Shown in pieces: positions 48,647 through 61,200 of a DNA stretch of 64,000 nucleotides (positions are counted from its first letter, which is position 1; every line of letters starts with the position of its first letter). This stretch comes from Phalacrocorax aristotelis (taxonomy: Eukaryota > Chordata > Aves > Suliformes > Phalacrocoracidae). The DNA is taken from NCBI RefSeq assembly GCF_949628215.1, contig NW_027441196.1:1-64000 (forward strand), in the 5' to 3' direction. The translations under genes were made by a program, and so were the position numbers. Under the pieces are notes generated by a model. The model ran no database searches. It was not told the DNA's origin and saw nothing but the letters and a program-made list of their open reading frames with translations.

Positions 48647-48734
48647 TGGACCCGTTTGAGTTAACTAGAAGTTAAGCCCAGCCGCCCCCAGCCACCCAGA
48701 ATTAGCTGAGGTCACTTGGAAAGCAAGGGGGTTT

Positions 48735-49766
48735 AACCTCTGCCAAATTATTCAACCCAACAGTGGATTGTGACCGTCTCCTTTTCTCCAGGTTGAAGAA
48801 ACCAAGTGACTTTAGCTGCTCCTTGTGTGGTTTCTCCTCTAAACCCTTCACCAACTTGTGGCCCTCCTCTGGGCATTCTCTAGTAGCTTTGTATCTGTAA
48901 TGTACTGTGGCACCCAAAACTGCCCACAGCACTTAAGGTGAGGCCGCCCCAGCGTGGAGCAGAGCGGGACAATCCCCTCCCTCGACTGGCTGCCATGCAG
49001 GGCTCGATGCCCCCCAGGGCACGGTTGGGCTTCTGGGCTGCCAGGGCACGCTGCTGGCTCGTGTTCAACTTGCCGTCGACCAGAACCCCCAGGTCCCTCT
49101 GCAGAGCTGCTCCCCAGCCCCTCGTTCCCCAGGCTGTCTGTATATCCCAGGTTGCCATGCCCCAGGGGCAAAATCAGGCACTTGCCCTCATTAAACTTTA
49201 TACAGTCAGTGATTGCCCAGCTCTCCAGCCGGTCCAGGAGACATGGTAGTGTTAGGAGATATGGTAGTCTCGGGTTGACGGTTGGACTTGGTGATCTTAG
49301 AGGTCTTTTCCAACCCTAATGATTCTGTGATTCTATGGTCTCGCTACAGGGCCTCTCTGCCCTCGAGTGCCAACAGCTCCTCCCAGTTTTGTGTCGTCAG
49401 CAAGTTTAGTTAGTATTCCTTCAAGCCCTGCACCCAAGGCATTTACCAAGAGATTAAAGAGTACCAGAGCCAAGATGGAGCCCTGTGCAACCCCACTAGT
49501 GACTGGCCGCCAGCCCGATGTAAGCCATTGACTATGACCCTTTGAGCCCGACCCATCAGCCCATTGCTCACCCACTGCATGACGTGTTTATCCAGCTCTG
49601 TGCTGGACAGTTTGTCCAGGAGAAGACTGTGAGAGAGAGTAGCGAAAGCTTTACTGAAATCCAAAAAGATCACATTGGCCGACTTCCCTTGTTCAGCTAG
49701 GTGCGTGACCTCGTCATCGAAGGAACTCAGATTTGTCGTCGTTCCCCATTTGTCGCTCCAATTCAT
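48735..49766 (-). mobile_element. CR1 LINE fragment, copy B
   Basis: Counterpart of 22400-23431 with the same broken reverse-transcriptase pieces (FSKAF, ADDTKL). Confidence 0.9.
49240..49338 (+). mobile_element. Nested CR1 3' tail, copy B
   Basis: Counterpart of 22905-23003. The nested insertion predates the duplication. Confidence 0.88.
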
Positions 49767-52700
49767 CCTCTCCCCCCAAATCCATACCCTGGCGGGCCTG
49801 CCTCAGGCCCTGGCAGGAGGGCTGGAGCAATGGCCTTGGGGGGCGACGGGGTGGTTTCCGTTTCTGCGAGGCCTGGAGGGTGCTGGGCCGTTCCTGCAAC
49901 ACCTTGCTGGCCGAGTTGGACAGCCACGCGGGCAGGGGCGGAGGCGGCGGGGGCGGAGGCAGGCAGGCCGGGCGGCTGTCCGGGCCAGTGGGGGCTGGTT
50001 CCCCCCTGGTGCCCCATGGCTGGCGGGCCGCTTTCCCAGGCACACGTGATGGCTGCTGGTATCGGGTCCAGCTCTCGGAGGGGCTGGGGGGGTCAGTCCA
50101 GCTGTCCGGGCGTGAGGGGCAGCTGCTGGTGTCGGGCCGGGCTCTCGAAGCTGCGGCGAGGCGCCTGCGGAGAGAGGAGGCTGCTGAGGCCCTGCCACGC
50201 CTGCGGTGCCCGGAGGGTGTGGGGCAGAGCTGCGCGCCCCACGGGGTCTGGGAACACGGCTGCATGTGGGAGCTGTGGGCACGGAGAGCTCTGTGCAGAA
50301 AATGGGGCGCCCCGCACCCCTCGGGTGGGGCTCTGCTCCCAGAAGCTGAGAGCTGGGAAGGTTTGTCACCGCAGCCTGAGCTGCTGGGACACCTTGGCCA
50401 AGGGCAAGCTCTGGGATTTACAGCATCACCTAGCAGGGTGATTTCTGCCGCTAGGCTCACTGGCGGGGAGATGTCACTATTGCAGTTCTCTCTTTCTACG
50501 GCAACGTCATGCCTTGTTGTTACTTCCTGACCTTCCTCTGCCTATGTCGGTCACTGGCTCTGCTCTTGTCCAAGCAGGGTCCCTTTTAACCCACATTTGT
50601 CTCAGTAAGAAGGGGTTACAGAAAAGAATGCCCACGAATTGAGAGGCCAGTTAAAACTCAGCTCTCCAGAATACCCTGCCTCTAAATGAGTCTCAGCAAA
50701 TAGCAGCCATCTCATGCAGAAGTTTGGCAAAAGACCTCCCAACGACTCACCGTCTTCTCTTCCTCCACAGGTGGATCAGACAACAAAAAAACATCCCAAG
50801 CAGTATGGACCCCAAGACCGCCACGGCACCTTCTATGCAGAACTTCTGGAAATCCTTAGGATCCGTGTCGCTTGAGCTTCTCTTGCCATCCACACCTGGA
50901 GGAACAGTTCTGCACGTTACTGTGTCCTGCGTGCTACTGGTAATCTCACAGGAGGCCTGACGTTGCCAGGAGATGTTTGTCCTCACTTTGTTAGCTTCTC
51001 TGAACCAGTGAACATCCTGGGGCTGCAACGTTTCCTTGGTTTCAGTAGAAACCAAGGAAAGTCCCAAAGCCCTTGCAAATCAATGCACTCTGGAGCATCT
51101 CTTTCTCCTCTCACCTCTGCCTACACTCCGGGATGGCCATAACCCAGTTTTCCCCGTGCCATGGGTTTGCTCCCCCTTCTTGGCTACCCTTCCCATTTGC
51201 ACACAATTTCTTTGGCGCTCGCCCACCCTCGCTCTCCGAGGCTTGCTGGTGCCGCTGCACGGAGACTCTCTCTGACCCGTTGGGACAAGCTGTCCCACGG
51301 AACAGAACTCATGAGGCCAGATGGAGAGCACATGGGGGAGCGCAGCTCTTTGACCAACCGCCCCTTTGAGCAGCACGGACAAAACCCATCCCTGCATCGG
51401 GGAGCGCCACCCCCAGCTCTCCCTCCCCAGCCCAGTGCCCACACCCCGAGGGCATGGAGTCAGGCCCTCTCAGGAGACACCTGACCCTTGTTCTCCCCCT
51501 TTGCCTTTTCTCCAGCGTGGGCACGCTTGCACGCCTCCAGTTCTCAGGAGTTGTCTCCCACCTATGGCCCCTGCAAGACTGCTCAGTACCTGCACTCTTC
51601 TGAAAAAATTCATACGTCCTGGCGCGGTGGGCTTCCCCGGGGTTGGACAGCACTGCCAAGAAGGAGAGAAAGGTAAAGCCTCAGCATTGCTCAGGCCCAC
51701 AGGATGCAGAAGGATGGTGCAGGATCCCTCTGCCCCAGCAGCGAATCCCTTTGGACCCCAGTTCACAGGAGGGATCCCCCTCTGTTGTGCCCAGGGCCTC
51801 TGGGGACTCACAGCAAGCTCGGGGTACTCAGGGAGGGACATTTGATTAAGAGTCGTCTTTGCCATCATCTACTGAACGTGGCTCAGGTGGCCTTGCTCCC
51901 AAAATGGCAGAGGTCTGAAAATCCTGTGAATGGGCTGCGGTGGGAGGTGAGCATTCCACCACATCCGCAGAGGGTTACCAGCATCTCTCTGGCCCGCTGA
52001 TGGCAATAACCACCGCAGCCCCGAGACGACCGTCATCCTCAGAGAGCCGCTCCTGGCTTCTTTGAGAACACTAGCTCTGTACTAAGGGTTTGGCTGCCGA
52101 CCCAATGTGCAGTAGCGGCACCAGGGGAGGAGCCTGCAGACGCCCAGCGCTTTTGATATGTGACCCTGGATGACTGGGGGGCAGCAAGTACTTGGCATGC
52201 CTGTTGATTGAATTGCTGCTGTTTTTTCATCAGAGACTGGCACCGCGTGACCGCCTCCTTCCTGAAGCGCCTCCTTCCCCACAGTCTCACGGTCCATCTC
52301 TTTAGAAAGAGGGTCACTTTAATGAGAAGCAACCGTTCCTCATCAGGAGCATGGTGTTTTCAGGAGGCAAAATACGTTAATAACACTTAGAAACAAAGCC
52401 TGGGCATTTGGGGGTGCACCTCGTCTCTAGTCCGAACTATGTGTCATTCGCAGAGAAAAATTTAAGCACTAGGCACTTTCCAGTTTACCAGTAGACAGCA
52501 AAAGCTGACCTACTGAGAGCCTAGGAGATTGCATGGCATCTTCTTGTTTGCACTTAGTTCATTTTTGGCAGACTTCAAGATGATGGTAAATGACTTTGTT
52601 CAGAGAGGACAGGAAGATGCTGCACCCAGTTCCGCTGGGGAAAGAGCCCTTTGGAGAAGCACGTCCCATCATGCCAACTCCATCACACGGTAAGGGCAAC

Positions 52701-53376
52701 AGACACAGACGGCGGGCTGAACCCCAAGCTCTTGCAACCATGTTCTGGGCACTTTCACAAGTGGCAGCAAAGAGCCCACGGTCCCCCAAAGCAAGAGGAA
52801 AACCAGAGCCAAGTTTTCTAAAACACAGCTGGAAACAGACAGCTAAACCACCCAAGACTGAATTCACAGCCCCTCATTTTAGCTGCCTTCAAGTTAGCTG
52901 TCGGGCCTCAAGCTGGGTGTGCAGCTCTCAGCTGCCCCTGACCGTGAGGTGTCACCGAGAGACCTCAGACATCAAGGAGGACAACGGAGCCGGCTGGAGC
53001 AGGCTCCCATCCTTGCCAGGCATTCCTGCAGCCCCGGCAGGGTCTGCCGGTCTCAGCGACCCCAAAGTGCCTGCGCATCCTCATGCACACCATGCATGGA
53101 GCTTTCGGGAGAAAGGATTCCTTGGAGCTCACACCAGCTCTGAACTCAAGCCCAGAGAGCCCGCGGGCTTTGCAGCAGCCACTGGGAGCAGCAGAGGCTC
53201 GGAGGGGCTGTCAAAGACACCTTCGCAAGGCAGAGTATCCCAGGGCACATCACCGAGCCCGAGCCGTGCCCTCTCTGCTCTTCTGCGTGTCTGAGCATTG
53301 GCCAAGAAATTGTTGAGTAAAATTTCACATGAACAGCATCTTCAACCCTAAATGCACATTCCTTGAAGTGACATAC

Positions 53377-54469
53377 CTGTGGGATCATCCTGAGGCTCCC
53401 AGAGAACATCTGCCTGAGGCGCCTGGAGACCATGGCCTGGAGGCACGGCTGTAATCAAGCACATTTCCATTAGCTGTTGTGATCGACTTCTTTCCCAGTG
53501 ACCTGCAGTGACTGGAGGGGGGTCAGGTAATGACACGGGTGGAGATTTCCAAAGCCGCAGAGGGGCCTGAGTGGCCTGTTGGCTGGCACCTGGAAGCTCT
53601 CAAAATACTGTTTCCAGGCCGTGTGCCACACGCCTCAAGCACCGGATGGACACACGGCCCCTTGGGGATTTCTTACTGGGAGATCTCTACTGTGCACAAA
53701 AAAGGCCCACGTGGAAGCACTGGAGGGAAAAAATGGTCATTCACACATCTCGTGGAGAAGGGCCTGCTGGGCAGTGGGAGTGCCCCATCGCTGCCCCATC
53801 TGTTCCCCCGGGCTGAGGGCTGGGGCTGTGTGTCGGGGACCTGGGTTTGCCAAGGAGAGCACTGCAGGGCTAGAGCAGGAATGCTCCCGTCTTCCTGAGC
53901 GGACGTCTCCCCAGGACAGACATCCCCGAGGCTGAAAGCTGGACCCAGCTGGGGAGCGGCAGAGCCACGGCCCCAGGCACAGCTGTCACCAGCCCGGCAT
54001 AGAAGCGCTCCCGAAGGCTACTGCCTTGCTCTGCTGTGCAGCGCTGGCGCCGACGTGCAGGCTGCGGGAAGGCTGCAGCGGGACTGGGTGGCACAGGGCC
54101 AGCTCTAGGGATGCTTTCTCACCCCACGGCACTGCTCCCGGCCCCACCATTCACCTGGAAAATCCCCCTGCAGTGGCCGCAGCCCCCTGCGCCTCCCCGC
54201 AGCACAACTGCCTCCCACTTGCCCCTGGAGCCGGCCATGGCTCCCCTGGCTCAGCCCAGCCCTGCTGCTCTCCCAGCCTTGCCCCACCATGGTCCCGGCC
54301 CCGCTACCACCCCAATGTGCGCTGGGCGCTGCTCCACGCTGCCCAGGGCTGGATGCCAGCCCTCGCCTGCCCACCTACCTAATCCCCATGCTTGCCATGG
54401 AGCAGCCTGGATGTCCTGGGCTTGCAGGGCCACCAATAGGAGGATAATAAGGAGGCACGTGGGGGCCAT
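53377..54469 (-). CDS. Candidate secreted or type I membrane protein, first two exons, copy B
   Basis: Exon 1 (54379-54469) keeps the start codon, Kozak context and signal peptide, with two changes near the cleavage site (ARDAQA becomes AQDIQA). Exon 2 (53377-53502) keeps both splice sites and phase. Neither copy is broken in these exons. Function unknown, as for copy A. Confidence 0.35.
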
Positions 54470-54583
54470 GGTCCCCCGTGCCTGCACCGTGCTGCTGCTG
54501 CTGCGGCTGCTGCTGCTACCGCTGCTGCTGCTGCTACTGCTGCTGCTGCCGGCACTGGCCAAGCTGTACCCGCGGCACAGCAC

Positions 54584-54622
54584 AATATATCATGGCACGG
54601 CACAGCGGGGTCTGTGACCTCA
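54584..54622 (-). promoter_or_regulatory. TATA-like box and TGAGGTCA element, copy B
   Basis: GATATATT and TGAGGTCA are present with the same spacing as in copy A. Confidence 0.4.
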
Positions 54623-56429
54623 CAGTGCGCCCTCCCCACCCACCCAGCCACGCCCATGGGGTGCCACCCCGCCCCTAAGCACTGCTCCCCTGGAACACCC
54701 CACCCCACTTGTCACCTCGGGAGGGGGACTTTCACAGCCTGGCCAGCGCTGCCCCTCTGTCCACCCCTGTGATCTCTGCTGCAGAGTTTCTTTGCGTTTC
54801 CTTCCCCACTCTGTGATGGAGCAGCCAGATGCAGCAGACTTGTGAACACAAGGGATTTCTCCTTCCAGGTCCGCTAGAGCCCAATCAGGTGGACTCTCGC
54901 ACCCAGGAGGCTCGTCCTATCCCAGCCTGATGGATGTGGCTGCTGCTGTTGCCGTGTGTGTGTCCGAGAGACTTGCGCTGCTTTCCAAAGGGCCAGACAC
55001 ACCAACACACGCGCAGACTTACACAATTAATGTGACCGGCAAAAGAGATGGGCACAGTCGGAGCAATGCCTTTGCCAGCACCCATGTATACGCAACCACT
55101 GCTTAGATAAACACGAACACAGCCCGGTCCTTTTCTGCCTTTCCAGATGAGCAGGGCTGGATGTTTACTGGTGAAACATAAACACACCTTCACTCCCTAG
55201 ATTCATAAGCGCAGCGTGTTCATAGATTCCTCCAATAACAGCCTGGAAATCAAGTACCTGCAATATCCGTGGCTGGCTGTCAAGCTCCTCACCCAGTCAT
55301 GGGTGCAAACCTTGGGCCTTTCTAGGTAGAATGTAGGACTTTGAAATATGGCACTCCTTGAAAACGTTGCTCGTTCAGTAGTGGGTTGACTTGTTCCTGG
55401 CTGGCAAACTGAAGAGCACCGTGAGGTCAGGCTGCCAAAAGCCGAGCTGGTGCTCTTGAGGAGAATGCCCATCGACTGTAAATAGGGAAATCTGGCATGC
55501 TTTCGAAAACCTGGTGCGCAACACAACACTGCTGTTTCAAAAGAGCATTAAAAGAGTATATTTAAAAGAGCATTAACAGCATCGTGAATATTTACACACA
55601 ATCTCCAGGTGCAGACCGCCTTCCCTGGGGAGAAGGGACATGCTATTCACATAAACAGCCGATGTCTTTCCCTGTTTTCAACATCCCTGGGCAGCTGAGA
55701 CATTGCCTGCGGACGTAGATGAGAGCCCCCAGCCCCTGGAGGGGCGGCTGGAGGATGGGCACGTCAAAGGACCCTGATGGGAGCCCTGCAGGGCCTCATC
55801 CCTTGGACCAACGGGCACCTTCCCTTGTCACACAGAGCATCTCATGGGCTGGAAAAGGGATGCTCTGCAGAGTTGCTGGCAAGTCTCTGGAGAAGAGCTT
55901 CCCCCTCCGCCTCTCCCAAGGCCTCTCTCAGCTCCAGCGCCCTTCCCAAGGACAGCCGCAGCAGGTGGGTGCAGGCAGCACTGCAGGGAAGGACAGGCAG
56001 CGGCCACAAGAGTCGGCACTGCGGGAAAGGCGGCACCCCGGAGAGCCTGCCGGGGTCCCCAGTGTGTGCGAGACAGTGCCCAGGAGGGTGGTTTTAAATC
56101 TAGGCTACCCCCTGTCTAACCATCTATGTGAGAGTACAACCTGACCCGGTGTGACACATAACACCAGCGCTGTGAAGAGATGTGACGTTCAAATGAAAAA
56201 TGGGACAGTTTGAACAGCTTTTAGTAGCCTGCAGGAAGCAAAAGGGGAAGCGCTGTATATAGAACAAAAAAATAGACTGAATAAATTTCTGAACCTGCTG
56301 TGAGAAGTTATGCCATATCGAAGTGCACGTCTGCAAGCCCTGCGCTGCACTATGTGAGCCCTGCTCACATGCAGTGATCTGGCTGATGGGGCAGAGTGTA
56401 CCCTCGGACAGCTTGCAGGTGGCACAGAA

Positions 56430-56815
56430 GTGGGAGGAGAGGCTCATGCGCCGGCGGGTCGTGCTGCCGACCAGAGGGGCCCTGAGAGGCTGGAGAAAGG
56501 GGCTGACAGGACCCTCATGCAGCTCACCCCGGGGAAGGGCAAAGTCCCGCACCTGGGAAGGAACAAGCCCTTGCACCAGTACACACTGGGGGACACCCAG
56601 CTGGAAAGCAGCTGTGCAGACTCCTGGGGACATGGTGGACCCCCAGCTGACCAGTTTGGAGCCGGCAAAGTGCTCCTGGGGCACAGGCGGCTAACTGAGT
56701 CCTGGGCTGCAGTAGGCAAGGCATCAGCAGGAGATGGAGGGAGGTGACCCTTCCCCTGTGCTGTGTCCAGCTCTGGGCTCCCCAGTGCAAGACTCACAGA
56801 GCCATACTGGAGAGA
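56430..56815 (+). mobile_element. CR1-type LINE fragment, copy B
   Basis: Counterpart of 30095-30480. Confidence 0.7.
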
Positions 56816-57790
56816 CTCCCCGCCCAGTTTCCGTTGGGGTCGGACCATTGGAGCCAACCGCCACCAGTGCCGGCAGGACGGAGCTGTGCTGGCGTGGAGC
56901 AGCGCTGGGAGGAGGCAGAGTCTGGCGTCGGTCTCGGACTAGCAAGCCGGTGACTTTAGAGCAGAACACACTTTTCTCTGGACTTTGGATAAGAAAAAAC
57001 AGCCTTCACTGAGTGGTCTGGGAGGTGGTTAACAGATTGACTTTCAGCCTGAAGTCCTTCAATCTCTGCTAATTGAATATGGTGCCTGTGCAGATGGGAT
57101 ACACTGTGCAATGTCACTAATTTTTCCTGTCGTCTCTAACCCAAAACTCAAACGAAGTCCTGTCCCCTCGGCTCCTTATCTGAGCGTAACCAAGAGTCAC
57201 CTTAACTTAATGGAACGTCAAGATTCACTCTATTTTTATCACCTTAGAATATGCAACAAATAAATACTTCCTTATTACTCAGCTTTCCAGAACGTGATTT
57301 GGTTTGACTTGCTAGAATCCAGGTGGGGATTTGCTTGTCTGTAGTGCTGCAGTGGGATTACTGGCAGCGAGCGTTTGTGTGGTGGTGATGCCTAAAGAGA
57401 CGAGTTGGGTTGGTGCTCCACTGTGTTAGTTTGCCGATCAACCTGATAAATCTCAGAGTTTGAGGTGGAAAGGCAAGCTGTGTGCTGACGTAAGCGTATA
57501 GCCTGTGAGTTACTTATGTTTGTGAAAAAATGACATCGTTTTGTAAGTCTTATTTCTTAAATCTAAGTAAGCTGGGAACAGGGAAAGTAAAGGTTCAGAA
57601 GGATCACGTCACACCTTGAATCTGTGTCTACCAAAGTGATTTGCAATCGAATGTAGTTGTAACTCTCCGTTGCCTCAGGGAGTTTTTCTACACCACAAAG
57701 AAGTGGTTCACTTTTGAACGTGAAGAACATGAAGAACCTTTGGTGGGGAAATTTGGTTGTTGTGTGGTAAAGGTTATGAAGAGTCCTCGT

Positions 57791-58223
57791 TCCTGTGGTG
57801 GCCACGGGAATTCTGTGCTCAGGATGTGCCAGGGGCAAAGCTGCATATGCAGAGCTCCTGCAGGTGACTGAAGCCCCTGCCATTCTGCAGTTCCCTAAGC
57901 GAGCTGCAATCCGCCAGCAAACTCCGGCCCATCTCAGTGAGCACACCTGTAGCCGTGCCCACAATTCTGAAGTCTGCCACAAACTGAGAGGGGCCTCAGC
58001 GTGAAGCGCAGGGAACCTCCAGATGCAAACCCTTCTCACGCCAAAGCCATTGGCAGGCAGCCGGAGGGGACAAGCCAAAGGAATTCTGCCACTAGAAGGA
58101 GTGCTGCCAGCTGGAAGGGACGGCGGAGGGGACATATGACCTACCTGCGTGCTATGTCCCCACATTTTTCCCCAGTGCCTAGGAAAGAAAGGCCCGACAG
58201 CAAAGGTCATGATAAAAGAGGTA
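57791..58223. other. Gap between duplication copy B and the ADCY10-like gene; no gene recognised
   Basis: Only chance frames occur. The 215-codon minus-strand frame 57563-58210 runs across the duplication boundary and has no family similarity. Confidence 0.45.
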
Positions 58224-58229
58224 TTTAAT
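58224..58229 (-). terminator. Possible polyadenylation signal of the ADCY10-like gene
   Basis: The minus strand reads ATTAAA directly at the stop codon (CTAATTAAATACC). It is the only signal close to the stop. Its overlap with the stop codon is unusual, so use is uncertain. Confidence 0.3.
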
Positions 58230-61200
58230 TAGATTAGTTCATCTCCACCCCTGCGGTGGGCATCTGCTGCCCGACAGGAGTCCGCTGCCCTGTCCGTGTT
58301 GGCCTTCATGCGCGCTGCCAGGCGGGAGAACGTCTGCCTGCTGGAAGTGCCCTCCAGGCTGAAGAGCTGCTCCAGTAAGGAAAGGCAGCAGCTCTGCTGC
58401 AGCAGCCAGGCTAGCCTCTTCCTCCTGCCACACAAGAGAAAGTGATGGGCCCAGAGGCTCTAGCTGTACAGTGCTAAAGCGACCAGGGCGGGGGGAAAGC
58501 AGGGCGGTGGACAAGCCGGTTACACCTCCTCGGAGGAAAGGGGGCTGATGGAAGGAGGGCTGCTGGAGCAGAAGGCAGCAAACAAAGATGTGCCACCGGG
58601 GGAAGCTGACCGCTTGAGAGGGCGTGTTGGCACTACGGCCTCAGGTTAGGTGTGGCCTCAAGACTGGGCTCAAGCAGCTCTGGGCCTGGATGCTTGGGAC
58701 CAGGTGGGAAATGGCTCTTCCTCCCCTGGCTTCTCACTTCTGCTTCTTACCGGGCCTCCTGCGGAAGGGAGGCTGCTCTTCTGGCAACGTAAGCGGCACA
58801 CTGCAACTTTTCCACCTGAGACTTGACCAAGGCTCCAACGGTGGTCCGGGGGAACTTCCTTTTGAGCAGGCTCAAAGCCTCCAGGATCATTTTCTTTGCC
58901 AGCTCCATGCGTCCCATACGATAGCAGACCTGCAAGGGAAAAGGGAAACGTCCCGATGGGGACCAGTGGCCCAAGAGACTGCAGGAATCTGCCAGTGGCT
59001 GCAGATGCCCCAGGGACATCCCCTGCAACTGGGGAAGGCGTCCAGCTCTGTCCCCCCGGAGATCCCGCCGGACCTCTCCGTCTCTTTACCTCCCCTTTGA
59101 GGCTGAAGAAGGTGGCCTCTTCAAAGCGGGCTATCACATTCGCTTTCTTGTCTACGGAGTTCCTCAGGACCTCCGCTTCATTCAGCTTCACGAGGGCCTT
59201 TGTGCAAGCACACAGAGAGCAGCAGGTGAGCGTGGGTGCAGAGCCCACAGCCAGCCTTGCCCTTCCCCCTTGCCTCTGGCGTCTGTCTTAAGAGGGCCTG
59301 TTCCTCCCCCTCGGTGATGCCCGCTCAAACACAGTCACACTGGCTCAGAGCGCAGGCACCACTGATCCTTCAGACCGCCTCCCTGCTAACGCCCCTTGTC
59401 CTAAGGGCACAGTGCCCTGTGCCTCTTGCCGCAGAAGAGGCAAAGCAGGGGAAGAAGTCAGGGTCTGAGCCCAGCGTTTCCCTTCTGAGGCCCCACAGAG
59501 GCATGCCCTGTTGCAACGGGGAAGTTGTCCTGCCCAGAGCCAGGCGACTGAGAGGACTCCGTGCACAGAGGGTGCTGGCAAGCAGGGCAACTCACCATGT
59601 CGCTGTTGGAGACATGCAGGTAGGCAGCCGCACACTCCAGAAGGTAGTAGAAGGCTCTGGCAGCATCGCCCATTGCCATGTAGTGGCGAGCCAAAGGCAC
59701 CAGCACCGATTCCACGATGGCTTTGCACTCACAGGAGCATGCGCCGCTGTCCTTCCCATCGGCCTTGCTGGGCACCTCAGTTGTCTGTTCGCTCTTTGCC
59801 ACAGGCCGCCCTGCCACACTAGTCAGAGGACGGTTCCCAGGGGAAGAAGAGAGCAAAGAATACACAGGCATCACTTAGAGTGGTCTTTCTCCCCACACAG
59901 ACGACAGAAAAAGCCCTTTGTTCAAAGCAGAGCGTGAGGCCACGGGCAGGCGTGACTCATGCAGGTGCTCCTCCCCTGCAGATTTTGCCAGCGCTGCTCG
60001 GTAGGAACTGGAAAGCAAGGGCTGCTCCGGTGACGTGTGACCATTGCCCTGAGCCCATGGGCTTCCTCAAGCACTCTCTCATCTCCATGGCCATCTCCTC
60101 CCAGCTCCCACCCCACAGACAGCCTCTTCCCTAAGCTACAGTCACAACCGGCAGCCAGATTCCCGAGTTTCCTTTGCCTCCTGTGGAGACCCTGTGCTCA
60201 CTGGCTTCAAAAATAACCAAAACCTGGTCTGCTCACCCAAAATCCTCCCCCATGAAAGCCTGCTGCTGCCGCCGCAGTGCATCTTCAGCATCTGGCGAGA
60301 ACACAGGGGGTTAGACACCTCCTCGCGTACGCCGGGGTAAGAGCTGCTCTCCCTCTCCCAGCGGGGCTTGCAAGGATCCTTGCAAGGGTCCCAACACACT
60401 GAGGAAAGCCTGCAGTGGTCATCCTCACCTCCTGGGCTTGTCCCTAGCAGATCTACTCCCACCCGATCCCCAGCACACACCCCATGGCTCCTGGAGGGCC
60501 CAGGCTGTGGAGCACGGCGCACAGCATACCCTCAGTGGCGTGGGTCCTATCCCTCTTCAGCTGCTCTCCTGCAAGCACCAAGGTCTCCCAGCTGCGTGAG
60601 TCGCCCTGGTCAGCAGAGCCCTGGCACCTCCCTCCATCCTGGGTGCTGGTGACGGCGAAGCGGTGGAAGGCAACAAACTCTCCTTGGCCGCAGCTCTTGC
60701 ATTTGTGCGCGTGCCGCTCCAGGAAGGCGGCACACGTGCGGTGCAAGGCGACCCGCTGTCTCTTGGGCCACAGCTGGTAGGCAGCCTCCTGCAGCAGCAC
60801 GACACGGAAGGCCAGAGCGCCAGACTGCTGCACCACGGTCATCCTCAGAGCGGGCGTCTCCACATCTGCAAGGCAAAGGGCCTTTGCATCAGCCCCAGCT
60901 GGGGCCAAGGCTCAGGGCCATCCCAGCCGGGACACCAAAGTCACGCCTTGGGGCGCACCCTCGGCAGCAAACCTGCACTGCTGCACACCGAGCCTTGCAG
61001 CACGGGGTGGAAGGGCCCAGCTTGCCTTGCTTGACGCTAGCACGGCCCTGGGGACACAGTGCTCAGCTGCGCTCCAGGCAGCAGCTGGGGATGTTGCTGC
61101 CAGCCAAAGCGAGCCCTGGCCCGCGCTTTCTCCCTGCTCTTGGCAAGGCAGTCCCCAGCCTCCTGAGCTTCCCGCCCTGCTCCACAGGGGAATCAAAGCT

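Larger units (their letters stand above)
48654..57790 (+). repeat. Segmental duplication, copy B (9.14 kb)
   Basis: Direct-orientation partner of 22319-31451. It starts 7 bp after the minisatellite ends and stops at AGTCCTCGT, after which the two copies diverge completely. Frames and splice sites noted in copy A are kept with few substitutions. Confidence 0.97.

Noticed and set aside
57563-58210. 215-codon minus-strand frame next to the ADCY10-like gene
   Set aside because: It crosses the duplication boundary, is out of phase with the ADCY10 exons and has no family similarity.
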